Part shown: piece by piece, positions 1 through 6,882 of the stretch
How positions within the stretch are numbered: the stretch's first letter is position 1
Layout: each line of letters begins with the position of its first letter
Origin: Bacteroidales bacterium UBA1751
Lineage (GTDB): Bacteria; Bacteroidota; Bacteroidia; Bacteroidales; UBA932
Direction: 5' to 3'
NCBI GenBank assembly: GCA_002315995.1
Contig: DCHN01000058.1
Coordinates: 1-23,463 of the forward strand
DNA length: 23,463 nucleotides
Position numbers and translations under genes: made by a program
Notes under the pieces: model-generated
What the model saw: the letters and a program-made list of their open reading frames with translations, nothing else
What the model was told of the DNA's origin: nothing
Databases searched by the model: none

Positions 1-28
1 AGCCGTTGGGCAACACATATACGTTGGC
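1..28. repeat. Repeat C, copy 1 (28 bp)
   Basis: This copy matches positions 807-834 at 27 of 28 bases in direct orientation. It contains the imperfect hairpin-forming core CAAC-acatatac-GTTG. The second copy lies 14 bp beyond the tauE stop codon, so the element looks like an intergenic, REP-like sequence. The window starts inside or at the edge of this copy, so its left limit is unknown. Confidence 0.75.
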
Positions 29-60
29 CACCGCAGGCCACCCGTATCTGGCCAAGAAAA
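23..60. repeat. Repeat B, copy 1 (GGCCAC-rich)
   Basis: The core AGGCCACCCGTATCTGGCCA recurs with small changes at 542-580 (GTGTCTGGCCA) and 757-792 (GTATCCGACGCCA). All three copies are in the same orientation. This copy overlaps the end of repeat C copy 1. No coding potential is seen in it. Confidence 0.7.
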
Positions 61-64
61 TTAA

Positions 65-112
65 CACATAAATAATAACGGGAGCCGTCTGTGGCAAAAC
101 AAACGGCTCCCG
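65..112 (-). terminator. Probable terminator after the 49-aa CDS
   Basis: A perfect 10-bp inverted repeat (CGGGAGCCGT at 79-88, ACGGCTCCCG at 103-112) encloses a 14-nt loop. On the minus strand it is followed by the T-rich run TTATTATTTATG. It begins 24 bp past the stop codon of the small minus-strand CDS at 137-286, which fits a terminator for that gene. The T-run is interrupted, so it may be weak. Confidence 0.5.
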
Positions 113-136
113 GACGGATGGAATCGGAGTGCTCAC

Positions 137-286
137 TTACCGTTTCCGGCTGTGAGCCTTAACATAAGTCCTTTTGCCGTTAATCACACGAAAATGACCT
201 CTGACAAGTACGGACTTGTGGGACTCCTCCTCACAGACTACTGTAAGGCGCTTCCATGTGCTTTTAATAGAGATTTTTAATTTCAT
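137..286 (-). CDS. Small basic hypothetical protein, 49 aa
   Basis: An intact 49-codon frame runs from ATG (complement of 284-286) to TAA (complement of 137-139). The product starts MKLKISIKSTWKRLTVV and ends VRGHFRVINGKRTYVKAHSRKR split over residues 28-49. It is strongly basic, with no signal peptide or membrane segment. The tail pattern G-H-F-R, G-K-R-T-Y-V-K, H-S-R-K-R resembles short basic tails in other small or phage-type bacterial proteins, but I do not recognise a family. The codons look normal for the window and a hairpin follows the stop. The ncRNA-like unit 1 terminator ends 68 bp upstream of the ATG, so the gene may depend on read-through from the promoter at 453-460, since no clear promoter is seen between. 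Coding status is inferred from the frame and its plausible composition only. Confidence 0.55.
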   Translation of the reverse strand: MKLKISIKSTWKRLTVVCEEESHKSVLVRGHFRVINGKRTYVKAHSRKR

Positions 287-354
287 GATTTATGAAAAAT
301 GAGCGTTTTGGAAGCAAGGAGCGGCTTTAATAGTACATCATCCGTCAGATATCT

Positions 355-396
355 AAAAAAACAGAGCACCTATTCTTTGGGGGAATAAATACTCTG
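355..396 (-). terminator. Terminator of small RNA copy 1
   Basis: The arms at 362-375 and 383-396 pair at all 14 positions in the minus-strand RNA, three of them as G-U wobbles. On the plus strand those three would be C-A mismatches, so the orientation is clear. The loop is 7 nt. Seven consecutive U residues follow (complement of 355-361). Confidence 0.8.
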
Positions 397-447
397 TTAT
401 ACCAAGCACAGGAAGCTTGCCACTCCACTTGCTCAATTAAAAATCTC
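355..447 (-). ncRNA. Candidate small RNA, copy 1
   Basis: This is a ~90-nt unit on the minus strand, bounded by a -7 box (TATATTTG, 460-453) and a strong hairpin terminator (396-355). An internal stem CAAGC/GCTTG with a 7-nt loop lies at about 403-419. The unit is about 75-80% similar to 573-660. An open reading frame is not conserved between the two copies, which argues for RNA rather than peptide function. Promoter plus terminator boundaries are also described for the Bacteroidales-1 RNA motif, but I cannot confirm membership. It could alternatively be a leader or attenuator of the 49-aa gene downstream. The 5' end is estimated from the -7 box. Confidence 0.6.
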
Positions 448-452
448 TGGTG

Positions 453-460
453 CAAATATA
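453..460 (-). promoter_or_regulatory. -7 box for small RNA copy 1
   Basis: The minus strand reads TATATTTG, an exact match to the Bacteroidota -7 consensus TANNTTTG. No TTTG is found 19-21 bp upstream, so this promoter looks weaker than the one of copy 2. Confidence 0.5.
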
Positions 461-541
461 ACCATTATTTTCGAATTCCATACATTATACTAATAATATA
501 TCCCAATCCACATCAAAGAAAAAAGTTCAGAAATAATGGCA

Positions 542-580
542 GTTGGCCACTTTAGGCCACCCGTGTCTGGCCAAAGAAAA
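542..580. repeat. Repeat B, copy 2
   Basis: This copy reads GTTGGCCAC then AGGCCACCCGTGTCTGGCCA, matching the copies at 23-60 and 757-792. Just to its left is AAAGTTCAG (522-530), which recurs 214 bp later at 736-744. The copy therefore forms part of a ~215-bp tandemly duplicated unit. Confidence 0.7.
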
Positions 581-613
581 CAGAGCACCTATTCTTGGGG
601 AATAAATACTCTG
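573..613 (-). terminator. Terminator of small RNA copy 2
   Basis: The stem arms (581-594 and 600-613) are identical to those of copy 1 and fully paired in the minus-strand RNA, three positions as G-U. The loop is 5 nt. The U-rich tract TTTTCTTT follows. Confidence 0.8.
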
Positions 614-660
614 TTAATCAAGCACCGGGAGTCTTGCCACCTCCATGTACATCAAAATCT
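573..660 (-). ncRNA. Candidate small RNA, copy 2
   Basis: This is the second copy of the ~90-nt minus-strand unit. The promoter at 697-667 is a full match to the Bacteroidota consensus, an internal CAAG/CTTG hairpin lies near 619-635, and the terminator is at 613-573. A 12-codon frame (MYMEVARLPVLD) lies inside, but the equivalent frame is absent from copy 1. No gene follows the terminator in its direction before copy 1, so it is unlikely to be only a leader here. The function is unknown, and the start is estimated from the -7 box. Confidence 0.65.
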
Positions 661-666
661 CTTTTG

Positions 667-697
667 CAAAGATATAGATAATTTCAGAAATTACAAA
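667..697 (-). promoter_or_regulatory. Promoter of small RNA copy 2
   Basis: On the minus strand TTTG (697-694) is separated by exactly 19 bp from TATCTTTG (674-667). This matches both parts and the spacing of the Bacteroidota primary sigma promoter (TTTG, 19-21 bp, TANNTTTG). Transcription should start near 660. Confidence 0.75.
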
Positions 698-756
698 CGA
701 AACAAAATAAATGGCACAGTACAACATCATAGCTGAAAGTTCAGAAAATATCAATT

Positions 757-792
757 GTTGTCCACCACAGGCCACCCGTATCCGACGCCAAC
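757..792. repeat. Repeat B, copy 3 (diverged)
   Basis: This copy reads GTTGTCCACCACAGGCCACC followed by CGTATCCGACGCCAAC. It is closest to copy 1 in its left half and diverges at the right end. It lies 215 bp after copy 2, in register with the tandem duplication that carries the small RNA copies. Confidence 0.6.
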
Positions 793-806
793 AAGCGCTC
801 AACCGG

Positions 807-834
807 AGCCGTTGGCCAACACATATACGTTGGC
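807..834. repeat. Repeat C, copy 2
   Basis: This copy is 27/28 identical to positions 1-28. Its core GCCAAC-acatatac-GTTGGC is a 6-bp inverted repeat with an 8-nt loop. It sits 14 bp past the tauE stop codon and has no T-run, so it is at best a weak stop for that transcript. Confidence 0.75.
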
Positions 835-848
835 AAAATGAAAATCAC

Positions 849-1649
849 CTAGCAGTAATTCCTCCAGAGAAGCCAGCCGCTCATTGAGAAGATGGCAATG
901 GCTACGAAGAGTTTTATGAGTTTGGCACCACCCTTAATGGAGGCGTATGAACCAAGCACTCCACCGGCAATATTGCCTATTGAATAGACCAAAGCCACAG
1001 GCCAATTGACCTGACCATGAAGAATAAAGATTACAAGAGCAAGCGGAGTATAAATAACAACAGCGAACTGCTTAATGGCATTACTCTGAACAAGGTCAAT
1101 TCCAAAGAAGAAGAATGAACTGAAGAGCACAAGAAGACCAACCCCCGCATGTGTGAAACCTCCGTAAATACCACAGAGGAAGAAAACAATATATTTCCAA
1201 AAGGCAATGTGCACGGAGCCATCTTCACCAAAGATGTGAGCACTCCTTGCCCCAAACCTCCCAGTATCAATAAAAAGGGTCATTGCCATAACAGGGAGAA
1301 TGACTCCCATAATTGTCTCAATGACCTTAGGTGCAAGAACCGCAGCAAACTCTGCACCCAGAAGTGCACCAAGCCCAACAGGAATACCACACCTCCACCC
1401 CAGCCTCATATCAAGATAACCCTTCTTCTTGAAGATTGCTGAGGTAACAAGGAACTGAGCCATTACCCCCACCCTTGTTGAACCATTGGCAACATTTATA
1501 GGCATACCCATTGCCATGAAGAGCGAATAGGTTATTGCCGTTGCCATTCCGGCCACAGTGTTCACAAAACCCACAAAAAGTCCCACTCCAATGAGCAGAG
1601 CCCAAAGGAGTGGATCCGAAAGTGTGGCATTCTGTAGGAAATCCAGCAT
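849..1649 (-). CDS. TauE/SafE family membrane permease, 266 aa
   Basis: The product is a polytopic inner-membrane protein with about seven to eight hydrophobic segments, arranged as two similar halves. The half starting near residue 16 (GVGLFVGFVNTVAGMA) and the later segment GIYGGFTHAGVGLLVLF carry the Gly-rich helix pattern of the TauE/SafE/YfcA family (PF01925). Members are linked to sulfite, sulfoacetate or other organic anion export, but the substrate here cannot be read from sequence. It starts at the ATG 10 bp after the aldolase stop, so the two genes probably share a transcript. No Shine-Dalgarno is evident, as is usual for the phylum. Family assignment is firm, transport direction and substrate are not. 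Confidence 0.85.
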   Translation of the reverse strand: MLDFLQNATLSDPLLWALLIGVGLFVGFVNTVAGMATAITYSLFMAMGMPINVANGSTRVGVMAQFLVTSAIFKKKGYLDMRLGWRCGIPVGLGALLGAEFAAVLAPKVIETIMGVILPVMAMTLFIDTGRFGARSAHIFGEDGSVHIAFWKYIVFFLCGIYGGFTHAGVGLLVLFSSFFFFGIDLVQSNAIKQFAVVIYTPLALVIFILHGQVNWPVALVYSIGNIAGGVLGSYASIKGGAKLIKLFVAIAIFSMSGWLLWRNYC

Positions 1650-1659
1650 CTATGCCAAA

Positions 1660-2622
1660 TTATGCTTTATTCTCTGAACCGAGAACGTTTCTTACCTTAT
1701 GCATGTAAAGCTCCTTGAGAGCATCCCTTGCAGGTCCAAGATACTTTCTTGGGTCGAACTCTGCAGGCTTCTCAGCAAACACCTTTCTAATGGCGCCTGT
1801 CATTGCAAGTCTTCCGTCTGAATCAATGTTAATCTTGCAAACTGCAGATTTTGAAGCCTCCCTCAACTGATCCTCAGGAATACCTATTGAATCCTTGAGA
1901 GCACCACCATAGTGGTTGATCTGGGCAACGATATCCTGTGGAACGCTTGATGAACCATGAAGTACAATAGGGAACCCAGGAATCCTCTTCTCAATTTCGT
2001 GAAGGATATCAAGTCTTATTTCAGGCTTCTGACCAGGTTTGAACTTGTATGCGCCGTGGCTTGTACCAATTGAAATTGCAAGTGAATCAACACCTGTCTT
2101 CTTTACGAAATCCTCAACCTCCTCAGGTCTTGTATATGTATGAGCCTCAGCACATACCTCATCCTCAACACCGGCAAGAACACCAAGCTCGCCCTCTACG
2201 GTAACATCATATTTATGAGCATACTCCACAACTTTTTTTGTAAGAGCAACATTCTCCTCGTATGGAAGTGAACTGCCATCGATCATTACTGAAGAGAAGC
2301 CGAGTTCTATACAAGAGACGCAAAGTTCGTATGAATCGCCATGGTCGAGATGAAGCACAATTGGAATATTATATCCGAGCTCCTTTGCATACTCAACTGC
2401 ACCCTGAGCCATATATCTTAGAAGTGTCTGATTGGCATACTGCCTTGCACCCTTGCTTACCTGAAGAATGACTGGAGACTTTGTTTCAACGCACGCCTGA
2501 ATAATTGACTGCATCTGCTCCATATTGTTGAAATTGAATGCAGGAACAGCATAGCCGCCCTTCACTGCCTTGGCAAATATTTCTCTACTATTTACCAATC
2601 CTAACTCTTTGTATGAAACCAT
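1660..2622 (-). CDS. fba: Class II fructose-1,6-bisphosphate aldolase
   Basis: The enzyme cleaves fructose 1,6-bisphosphate to dihydroxyacetone phosphate and glyceraldehyde 3-phosphate in glycolysis, and catalyses the reverse in gluconeogenesis. The 320-aa product shows the zinc-dependent class II motifs: HLDHGDSYE (residues 91-99, catalytic Asp93 and zinc ligand His94), GELGVLAG (144-151, metal-site Glu), GTSHGAYKF (187-195, zinc His189) and LHGSSSVP (221-228, zinc His222). The length fits the ~320-335 aa bacterial form. It follows a terminator downstream of nadD and has its own candidate -7 box, so it likely starts a new unit with the TauE-like gene. Cytosolic. Fba is the best call; tagatose-bisphosphate aldolase is a related but less likely alternative. 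Confidence 0.93.
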   Translation of the reverse strand: MVSYKELGLVNSREIFAKAVKGGYAVPAFNFNNMEQMQSIIQACVETKSPVILQVSKGARQYANQTLLRYMAQGAVEYAKELGYNIPIVLHLDHGDSYELCVSCIELGFSSVMIDGSSLPYEENVALTKKVVEYAHKYDVTVEGELGVLAGVEDEVCAEAHTYTRPEEVEDFVKKTGVDSLAISIGTSHGAYKFKPGQKPEIRLDILHEIEKRIPGFPIVLHGSSSVPQDIVAQINHYGGALKDSIGIPEDQLREASKSAVCKINIDSDGRLAMTGAIRKVFAEKPAEFDPRKYLGPARDALKELYMHKVRNVLGSENKA

Positions 2623-2654
2623 AAACTAAAAAATTAACTGTCGTTTTCCGCTTG

Positions 2655-2662
2655 CAAAAATA
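2655..2662 (-). promoter_or_regulatory. Candidate -7 box for fba
   Basis: The minus strand reads TATTTTTG, which matches TANNTTTG, 32 bp upstream of the fba ATG and immediately after the U-tract of the nadD terminator. No TTTG lies at the proper distance, because the -33 position falls inside the terminator stem. The assignment is tentative. Confidence 0.4.
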
Positions 2663-2664
2663 GC

Positions 2665-2692
2665 AAAAAAATATCATAGGAACCTATGATAT
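2665..2692 (-). terminator. Terminator after nadD
   Basis: A perfect 10-bp inverted repeat (ATATCATAGG at 2671-2680, CCTATGATAT at 2683-2692) is separated by 2 nt. On the minus strand a run of seven T follows. It lies 11 bp past the nadD stop and probably ends the dnaA-pepD-gmk-nadD unit. Confidence 0.75.
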
Positions 2693-2703
2693 TATACAAT
2701 TTT

Positions 2704-3285
2704 TCACATCCCGCCGCAACACTCTCCATTGCGTATTCTGGTTGACGAAATATCATTCTGCGGCGCGTCCTTGAGTATAACCAGCTCCTTGAAAGCATAA
2801 TCACTGCCCAACATGGGCGATAGAGCTCTTCCCTGCTCATCAACCGCATAACCGTAGAAACGACTCAGGTCGCACCCCGGACGCGGATAGACAATAAGCC
2901 GCCAACGCGCCATAATGTCGCGGCCGCAATACCACCTCTCCAGTGAGTCCAGATTGTCTGCACCCATTACAATAGAGAATTCGCAATCTGGATGCTCCTT
3001 TTCAAGTGCCTCCACCGTTCTAATGGTGTATAGCGGAGATGGAAGGCGGAATTCTATGTCACAAACGCTCCAGCGGGCCGTATCAATATCCGCTATCGCC
3101 TTGGTGAGGGATTGGAGGCGTTGCTGCGAATTGCCAAGAAGTTCCTCACCCTTGAAAGGGCTCTTCGGAGAGAGTACAAACCACAGTGCATCAACAAGTC
3201 CGGAATCGGAAACCCCTTGCGCCACGGCCCTGTGTCCGTAGTGAAAGGGGTTGAATGATCCAAAATAAAGTGCGACTCTTGTCAT
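2704..3285 (-). CDS. nadD: Nicotinate-nucleotide adenylyltransferase
   Basis: The enzyme transfers AMP from ATP to nicotinate mononucleotide, giving deamido-NAD in NAD biosynthesis. The 193-aa product has the nucleotidyltransferase signature GSFNPFHYGH (residues 9-18, the HxGH ATP-binding site) and the C-terminal ISSTRIR motif (179-185), both typical of NadD. The size fits the family. Its ATG overlaps the gmk stop by 4 bp (ATGA type), which implies translational coupling. A hairpin terminator follows. A cysteine pair near the C-terminus (189-190) is unremarkable. Confidence 0.93.
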   Translation of the reverse strand: MTRVALYFGSFNPFHYGHRAVAQGVSDSGLVDALWFVLSPKSPFKGEELLGNSQQRLQSLTKAIADIDTARWSVCDIEFRLPSPLYTIRTVEALEKEHPDCEFSIVMGADNLDSLERWYCGRDIMARWRLIVYPRPGCDLSRFYGYAVDEQGRALSPMLGSDYAFKELVILKDAPQNDISSTRIRNGECCGGM

Positions 3286-3845
3286 TTGCCTGCAAACTCC
3301 TCAATAAGGGCATCGGCCCTTGCAAAGGCCTGCTCAAGATTGTCATTTACAATTACGGTATCAAAACTGCTCTCGTACTCCATCTCCTGAGATGCCTTGG
3401 CAAGACGCTCTTCAATGGCACTTGCCGAGTCAGTGGCGCGCGAAACAAGTCTTCTGCGGAGCTCATCAACAGAAGGAGCCTTTATGAATATTGAGAGGGC
3501 ATCCTTCCCGAAGATTCTCTTGATATTGACACCGCCCTTTACATCAACGTCAAAGGCAATGACGTGGCCCTTTGCCCATATTCTCTCTACCTCTTCCTTA
3601 GGGGTGCCGTAGTAAGTACCCTTGTAAACCTGCTCCCACTCAACGAACTTGTCTTCAGCTATGCGCTTCTCAAACTCCTGCGGAGTAATGAACCAGTACT
3701 CCTTTCCATTCACTTCACTTCCGCGCGGAGATCTGCTTGTGGCGGAAACAGAGAGTTCTATGAAGGGGTACTTCTGAAGAAGATGGCTTACAATAGTGCT
3801 CTTGCCAGAACCTGAAGGGGCCGAAAAGATTATTACCTTACCCAT
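3282..3845 (-). CDS. gmk: Guanylate kinase
   Basis: The enzyme phosphorylates GMP to GDP with ATP and is essential for GTP and dGTP supply. The 187-aa product opens with the P-loop SAPSGSGKST (residues 8-17) and carries the GMP-binding region ATSRSPRGSEVNGKEYWFIT (from about residue 35) with the family pattern S-x-T-R-x-P-R-x-x-E-x-x-G-x-x-Y. The length matches bacterial Gmk. It starts 3 bp after the pepD stop and overlaps nadD by 4 bp, so it sits mid-operon. In many Bacteroidales a YicC-like gene precedes gmk; here the neighbour is a dipeptidase gene. Confidence 0.95.
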   Translation of the reverse strand: MGKVIIFSAPSGSGKSTIVSHLLQKYPFIELSVSATSRSPRGSEVNGKEYWFITPQEFEKRIAEDKFVEWEQVYKGTYYGTPKEEVERIWAKGHVIAFDVDVKGGVNIKRIFGKDALSIFIKAPSVDELRRRLVSRATDSASAIEERLAKASQEMEYESSFDTVIVNDNLEQAFARADALIEEFAGK

Positions 3846-3848
3846 CTT

Positions 3849-5318
3849 TTATTTGATATTCTTCACAACATCATCGAGAAGAGCCACGAACTTATCCAGA
3901 GTAGCCAAGTTGAGCCTCTCACCAGGAGCGTGTACACTCTTGAGTGTAGGACCGAATGATATCATGTCAAGTTCAGGTCTCTTATTGAGGAAGAGGCCAC
4001 ACTCAAGCCCTGCATGTATTGCGCGTACAATCGGCTCGTTTCCAAAGAGCCTCTTGTATGATTTCTTGGTAATCTCCAGAATCTCTGACTGAAGTTTAGG
4101 CTGCCATCCCGGATACCTGCCATGACGTGAAACGTCTGCACAGGCAAGATCGAATACAGCTTCAACTGCCTGTGATGTTGCGGTTATCATGTGGTCAAGA
4201 GAGCTTCTCTGGCTTGTCTCTATCTTTATGACATTCCTAGGGTACATCTTCACGCTTGCCAGGTTTGTTGAAGTTTCAACGAGGCCTTTTATATCGTTGC
4301 TCATGGCTATTACTCCGTGAGGCATTCCTGCAAGGGCTCTTATTACATTTGTAGCAGTGAACGGATCAACGAACTTCTTTGGAGCACCAATCATGCGGCC
4401 GCTCTTCACATCCTTTATTCCCACCTCGCCAACAAAGCCATCAATCCCCGAATCTGAAACTGCATACTCAAGCTTCATACTCTTCACAAACTCCCTCCAT
4501 ATCTTCAGTATAGCCTTGCTGTCACGCTTTGCAAAGCCTATTACTGCGTATGCTTCACGTGCAATTGCATTATCCTTGTTACCACCGTTTATCTCATAGA
4601 GTTCAATATCATACTTGTTTACAATTGATACGAGGAAACGTCCGAGGAGTTTTACTGCGCTGGCCCTATTCTTGTCAATGTCATCGCCACTGTGGCCGCC
4701 CTGAGCACCGAAAATCTTGAACTCGCATTTCACATACTCATCGGTTGCAGGATATGTGGTGTATTTGAATGTGCCGGCAGTCTTGACTCCACCTGCGCAA
4801 CCAATGAAGAGTTCACCCTCGTCCTCTGAGTCGAGATTAATGAAAATCTTGCCGGTAAAGAAGTCAGGTGCCATTGCAAAGGCTCCGGTGAGACCTGTCT
4901 CCTCATCAACGGTGAAGAGAGCCTCTATTTTTCCGCACTTTACAGATTCATCCTCAAGAAGGGCAAGTTCTGCGGCTATGCCTATTCCGCAGTCAGCACC
5001 CAGGGTGGTATCCTTTGCAACAAGCCAACCATCCTCCTCTACAGCCTTTATTGGATCTGTTTCAAAGTTATGATTGACACCGGCATTCTTCTCGCAAACC
5101 ATATCCATGTGGCTCTGAAGAACTATTCCAGGGAGTTTCTCACAACCCTTTGCAGCCTCTCTTGTTATGCACAAGTTACCGGCAGCATCCTTTCTGCATG
5201 CAAGCGAATGCTTTGCAGCCCATGCTTCCAGCCATGCAATTATCTTCTCCTCATGACCGCTCTCACGCGGAATGGTAAGGATCTCTTTGAAAATTTCAAG
5301 TACCCTCTGTGATTTCAT
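3849..5318 (-). CDS. pepD: Cytosolic non-specific dipeptidase (M20, PepD-like)
   Basis: This is a metallopeptidase that hydrolyses dipeptides, including Xaa-His types, in the cytosol. With the start at the ATG at 5318 the product is 489 aa, close to the ~485 aa of PepD. The metal-site motifs are SHMDMV (H70, D72), GADCGIGIA (D109), DEETGLTGA (E139/E140) and NLDSEDEGELFIGCAGG. The reading frame stays open upstream into dnaA, but those 94 codons do not resemble the family and overlap dnaA, so the longer start is rejected. dnaA ends 20 bp upstream and gmk starts 3 bp downstream, which makes one operon likely. Confidence 0.9.
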   Translation of the reverse strand: MKSQRVLEIFKEILTIPRESGHEEKIIAWLEAWAAKHSLACRKDAAGNLCITREAAKGCEKLPGIVLQSHMDMVCEKNAGVNHNFETDPIKAVEEDGWLVAKDTTLGADCGIGIAAELALLEDESVKCGKIEALFTVDEETGLTGAFAMAPDFFTGKIFINLDSEDEGELFIGCAGGVKTAGTFKYTTYPATDEYVKCEFKIFGAQGGHSGDDIDKNRASAVKLLGRFLVSIVNKYDIELYEINGGNKDNAIAREAYAVIGFAKRDSKAILKIWREFVKSMKLEYAVSDSGIDGFVGEVGIKDVKSGRMIGAPKKFVDPFTATNVIRALAGMPHGVIAMSNDIKGLVETSTNLASVKMYPRNVIKIETSQRSSLDHMITATSQAVEAVFDLACADVSRHGRYPGWQPKLQSEILEITKKSYKRLFGNEPIVRAIHAGLECGLFLNKRPELDMISFGPTLKSVHAPGERLNLATLDKFVALLDDVVKNIK

Positions 5319-5338
5319 ATCTGTATGATTAATTATTG

Positions 5339-6763
5339 TTATTCCTGAACAAGTTGCCTTGTAATGTCGTTCACGCTCAACCTGAAACTCTTGTCGGTTT
5401 CCATAAGGTCCGATACGGCATTGCAGGAGTGAAGCACAGTGGCGTGGTCTCTGTTGCCAATGTTTGCTCCTATTGTTGAGAGAGAGAGTTTTGTAAGATT
5501 CCTGCACAGGTACATTGCCACCTGGCGTGCCTGCACAATCTCCCTTTTTCTGCTCTTTGAATGAATCTGTTCCTTGGTGACTCCGAAGTAGGAGACGCAC
5601 TTGTCCTCTATTTCGTCAAGTGAAACCTCACTTTTTTCGGCAGGAACAACCTTTTCAATTACAGATTTTGCAAGTTCAAGCGTTATCTTCTCCTTATTGA
5701 AGGTGGCATGTGCCAGTATTGAATAGAGAGCCCCCTCAATCTCTCTGACATTTCCCCTTATATTGTCGGCCAGATACTCCAGAATCTCATCAGGAAGGAG
5801 TATGCCGTCCATTGCGCTCTTAGCCTTGAGAATATCCATTCTCGTTTTGAATGAAGGCTTGGTAAGTTCAACAGAGAGACCCCATTTGAAACGGCTGAGC
5901 AATCTCTGTTCAAGACCCTGAAGCTCAACAGGCGCACAATCTGATGTAAGCACAAGCTGCTTGTTGTTTTGATGAAGCGAGTTGAATATGTGGAAGAAAG
6001 CCTTCTGGGTTCCCGGTTTTGATGCGAATTCCTGAACATCATCTATTATAAGAAGGTCTATCATCTGATAAAACCGCAGGAAATCCGTTTGCTGATTATT
6101 CACACCGGCAGCATCCTGATACTGCGTCTGGAAGGTGTGGGCATTAACATAGAGAACTATTTTCTCAGGAAATTTCTCCTTTACTGCAAGGCCTATTGCC
6201 TGAGCAAGGTGGGTTTTTCCAAGACCAGGCCCACCATAAATGAAAAGAGGATTGAAAGCGCTCTTTCCAGGATTTGCTGCTATTGACATTCCGGCAGCCC
6301 TTGCAAGTCTGTTGCACTCGCCTTCAATAAAGTTCTCGAATGAATATATCTCGTTGAGCTGAGGATCAATTTCAATGTGTCTTGCCTTGACTCCTGGAAT
6401 AGCGTATGGATTGAATACACTTCTCTCTTCGCCACCCATTTTCACATTGACCATCTGCGATTTTCCGCTGGAGAGATTCTGATGCGGAATCATGACCTTC
6501 TGATCTTTTGTAACCATGACACCGTACGTGAGCTTTGCTCCTGGCCCCAGTTGCCTTTTAAGTTCAGGTATTATAAGGTCAATGAAATTCTCCTCTATAT
6601 AGTCTCTGAAATAGTCGGAAGGTACCTGCAGAATAAGAGTTGACCCCTCAAGTTTATACGCCTTAATTGGCATAATCCACCTGGAGAACGACTCCTGCCC
6701 AATCTGCTTTTTTATACTGTTTACGCAGTTGGCCCAAACTTTTGTGTGTGCTGTTTCCGACAT
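5339..6763 (-). CDS. dnaA: Chromosomal replication initiator DnaA
   Basis: DnaA is an AAA+ ATPase that binds DnaA boxes and melts the origin. The 474-aa product has the N-terminal helicase-loading domain (SFSRWIMPIKAYKLEG, residues 25-40), Walker A GGPGLGKT (177-184), Walker B LLIIDDVQEF (237-246), a sensor-2 region (GNVREIEGAL, 337-346) and the C-terminal DNA-binding signature GNRDHATVLHSCNAV (436-450). The usual DDIQ is DDVQ here, a conservative change. The 119-bp AT-rich gap to lptD shows neither a clear -7 box nor a set of DnaA boxes, so the promoter is unassigned and there is no evidence for oriC in the window. Confidence 0.97.
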   Translation of the reverse strand: MSETAHTKVWANCVNSIKKQIGQESFSRWIMPIKAYKLEGSTLILQVPSDYFRDYIEENFIDLIIPELKRQLGPGAKLTYGVMVTKDQKVMIPHQNLSSGKSQMVNVKMGGEERSVFNPYAIPGVKARHIEIDPQLNEIYSFENFIEGECNRLARAAGMSIAANPGKSAFNPLFIYGGPGLGKTHLAQAIGLAVKEKFPEKIVLYVNAHTFQTQYQDAAGVNNQQTDFLRFYQMIDLLIIDDVQEFASKPGTQKAFFHIFNSLHQNNKQLVLTSDCAPVELQGLEQRLLSRFKWGLSVELTKPSFKTRMDILKAKSAMDGILLPDEILEYLADNIRGNVREIEGALYSILAHATFNKEKITLELAKSVIEKVVPAEKSEVSLDEIEDKCVSYFGVTKEQIHSKSRKREIVQARQVAMYLCRNLTKLSLSTIGANIGNRDHATVLHSCNAVSDLMETDKSFRLSVNDITRQLVQE

Positions 6764-6882
6764 CTTTTGCTATTACCTCACAAATTTTGATAATAACTTT
6801 TTAAAAAAAAATAATTTAAGATATTGGAATTTTGCGAGAAAGTGTAACTATACTGATTTTTAGTAAGTTATATATGAAAAAT

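Noticed and set aside
536..736. 66-codon plus-strand frame over repeat B and small RNA copy 2
   Set aside because: It runs antisense across the repeat, promoter and terminator elements, is not kept in the parallel copy, and its product has no recognisable composition.
614..802. 62-codon minus-strand frame ending MYMEVARLPVLD
   Set aside because: It crosses the promoter and the stem region of small RNA copy 2, and the equivalent frame in copy 1 is out of register.
1..848. CRISPR array or insertion sequence in the repeat-rich left end
   Set aside because: The repeats are few and unevenly spaced, the intervening sequences are themselves similar between units, and there is no transposase or cas gene.
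5319..5600. N-terminal extension of the pepD frame into dnaA
   Set aside because: The extra 94 codons are antisense-like in composition, have no family resemblance, and overlap the dnaA C-terminal coding region that carries its DNA-binding domain.
6764..6882. AT-rich gap upstream of dnaA as a replication origin
   Set aside because: I found no cluster of TTATCCACA-type boxes. The nearest look-alike (TTTATCCCA around 6884-6892) is a single mismatched site inside lptD.
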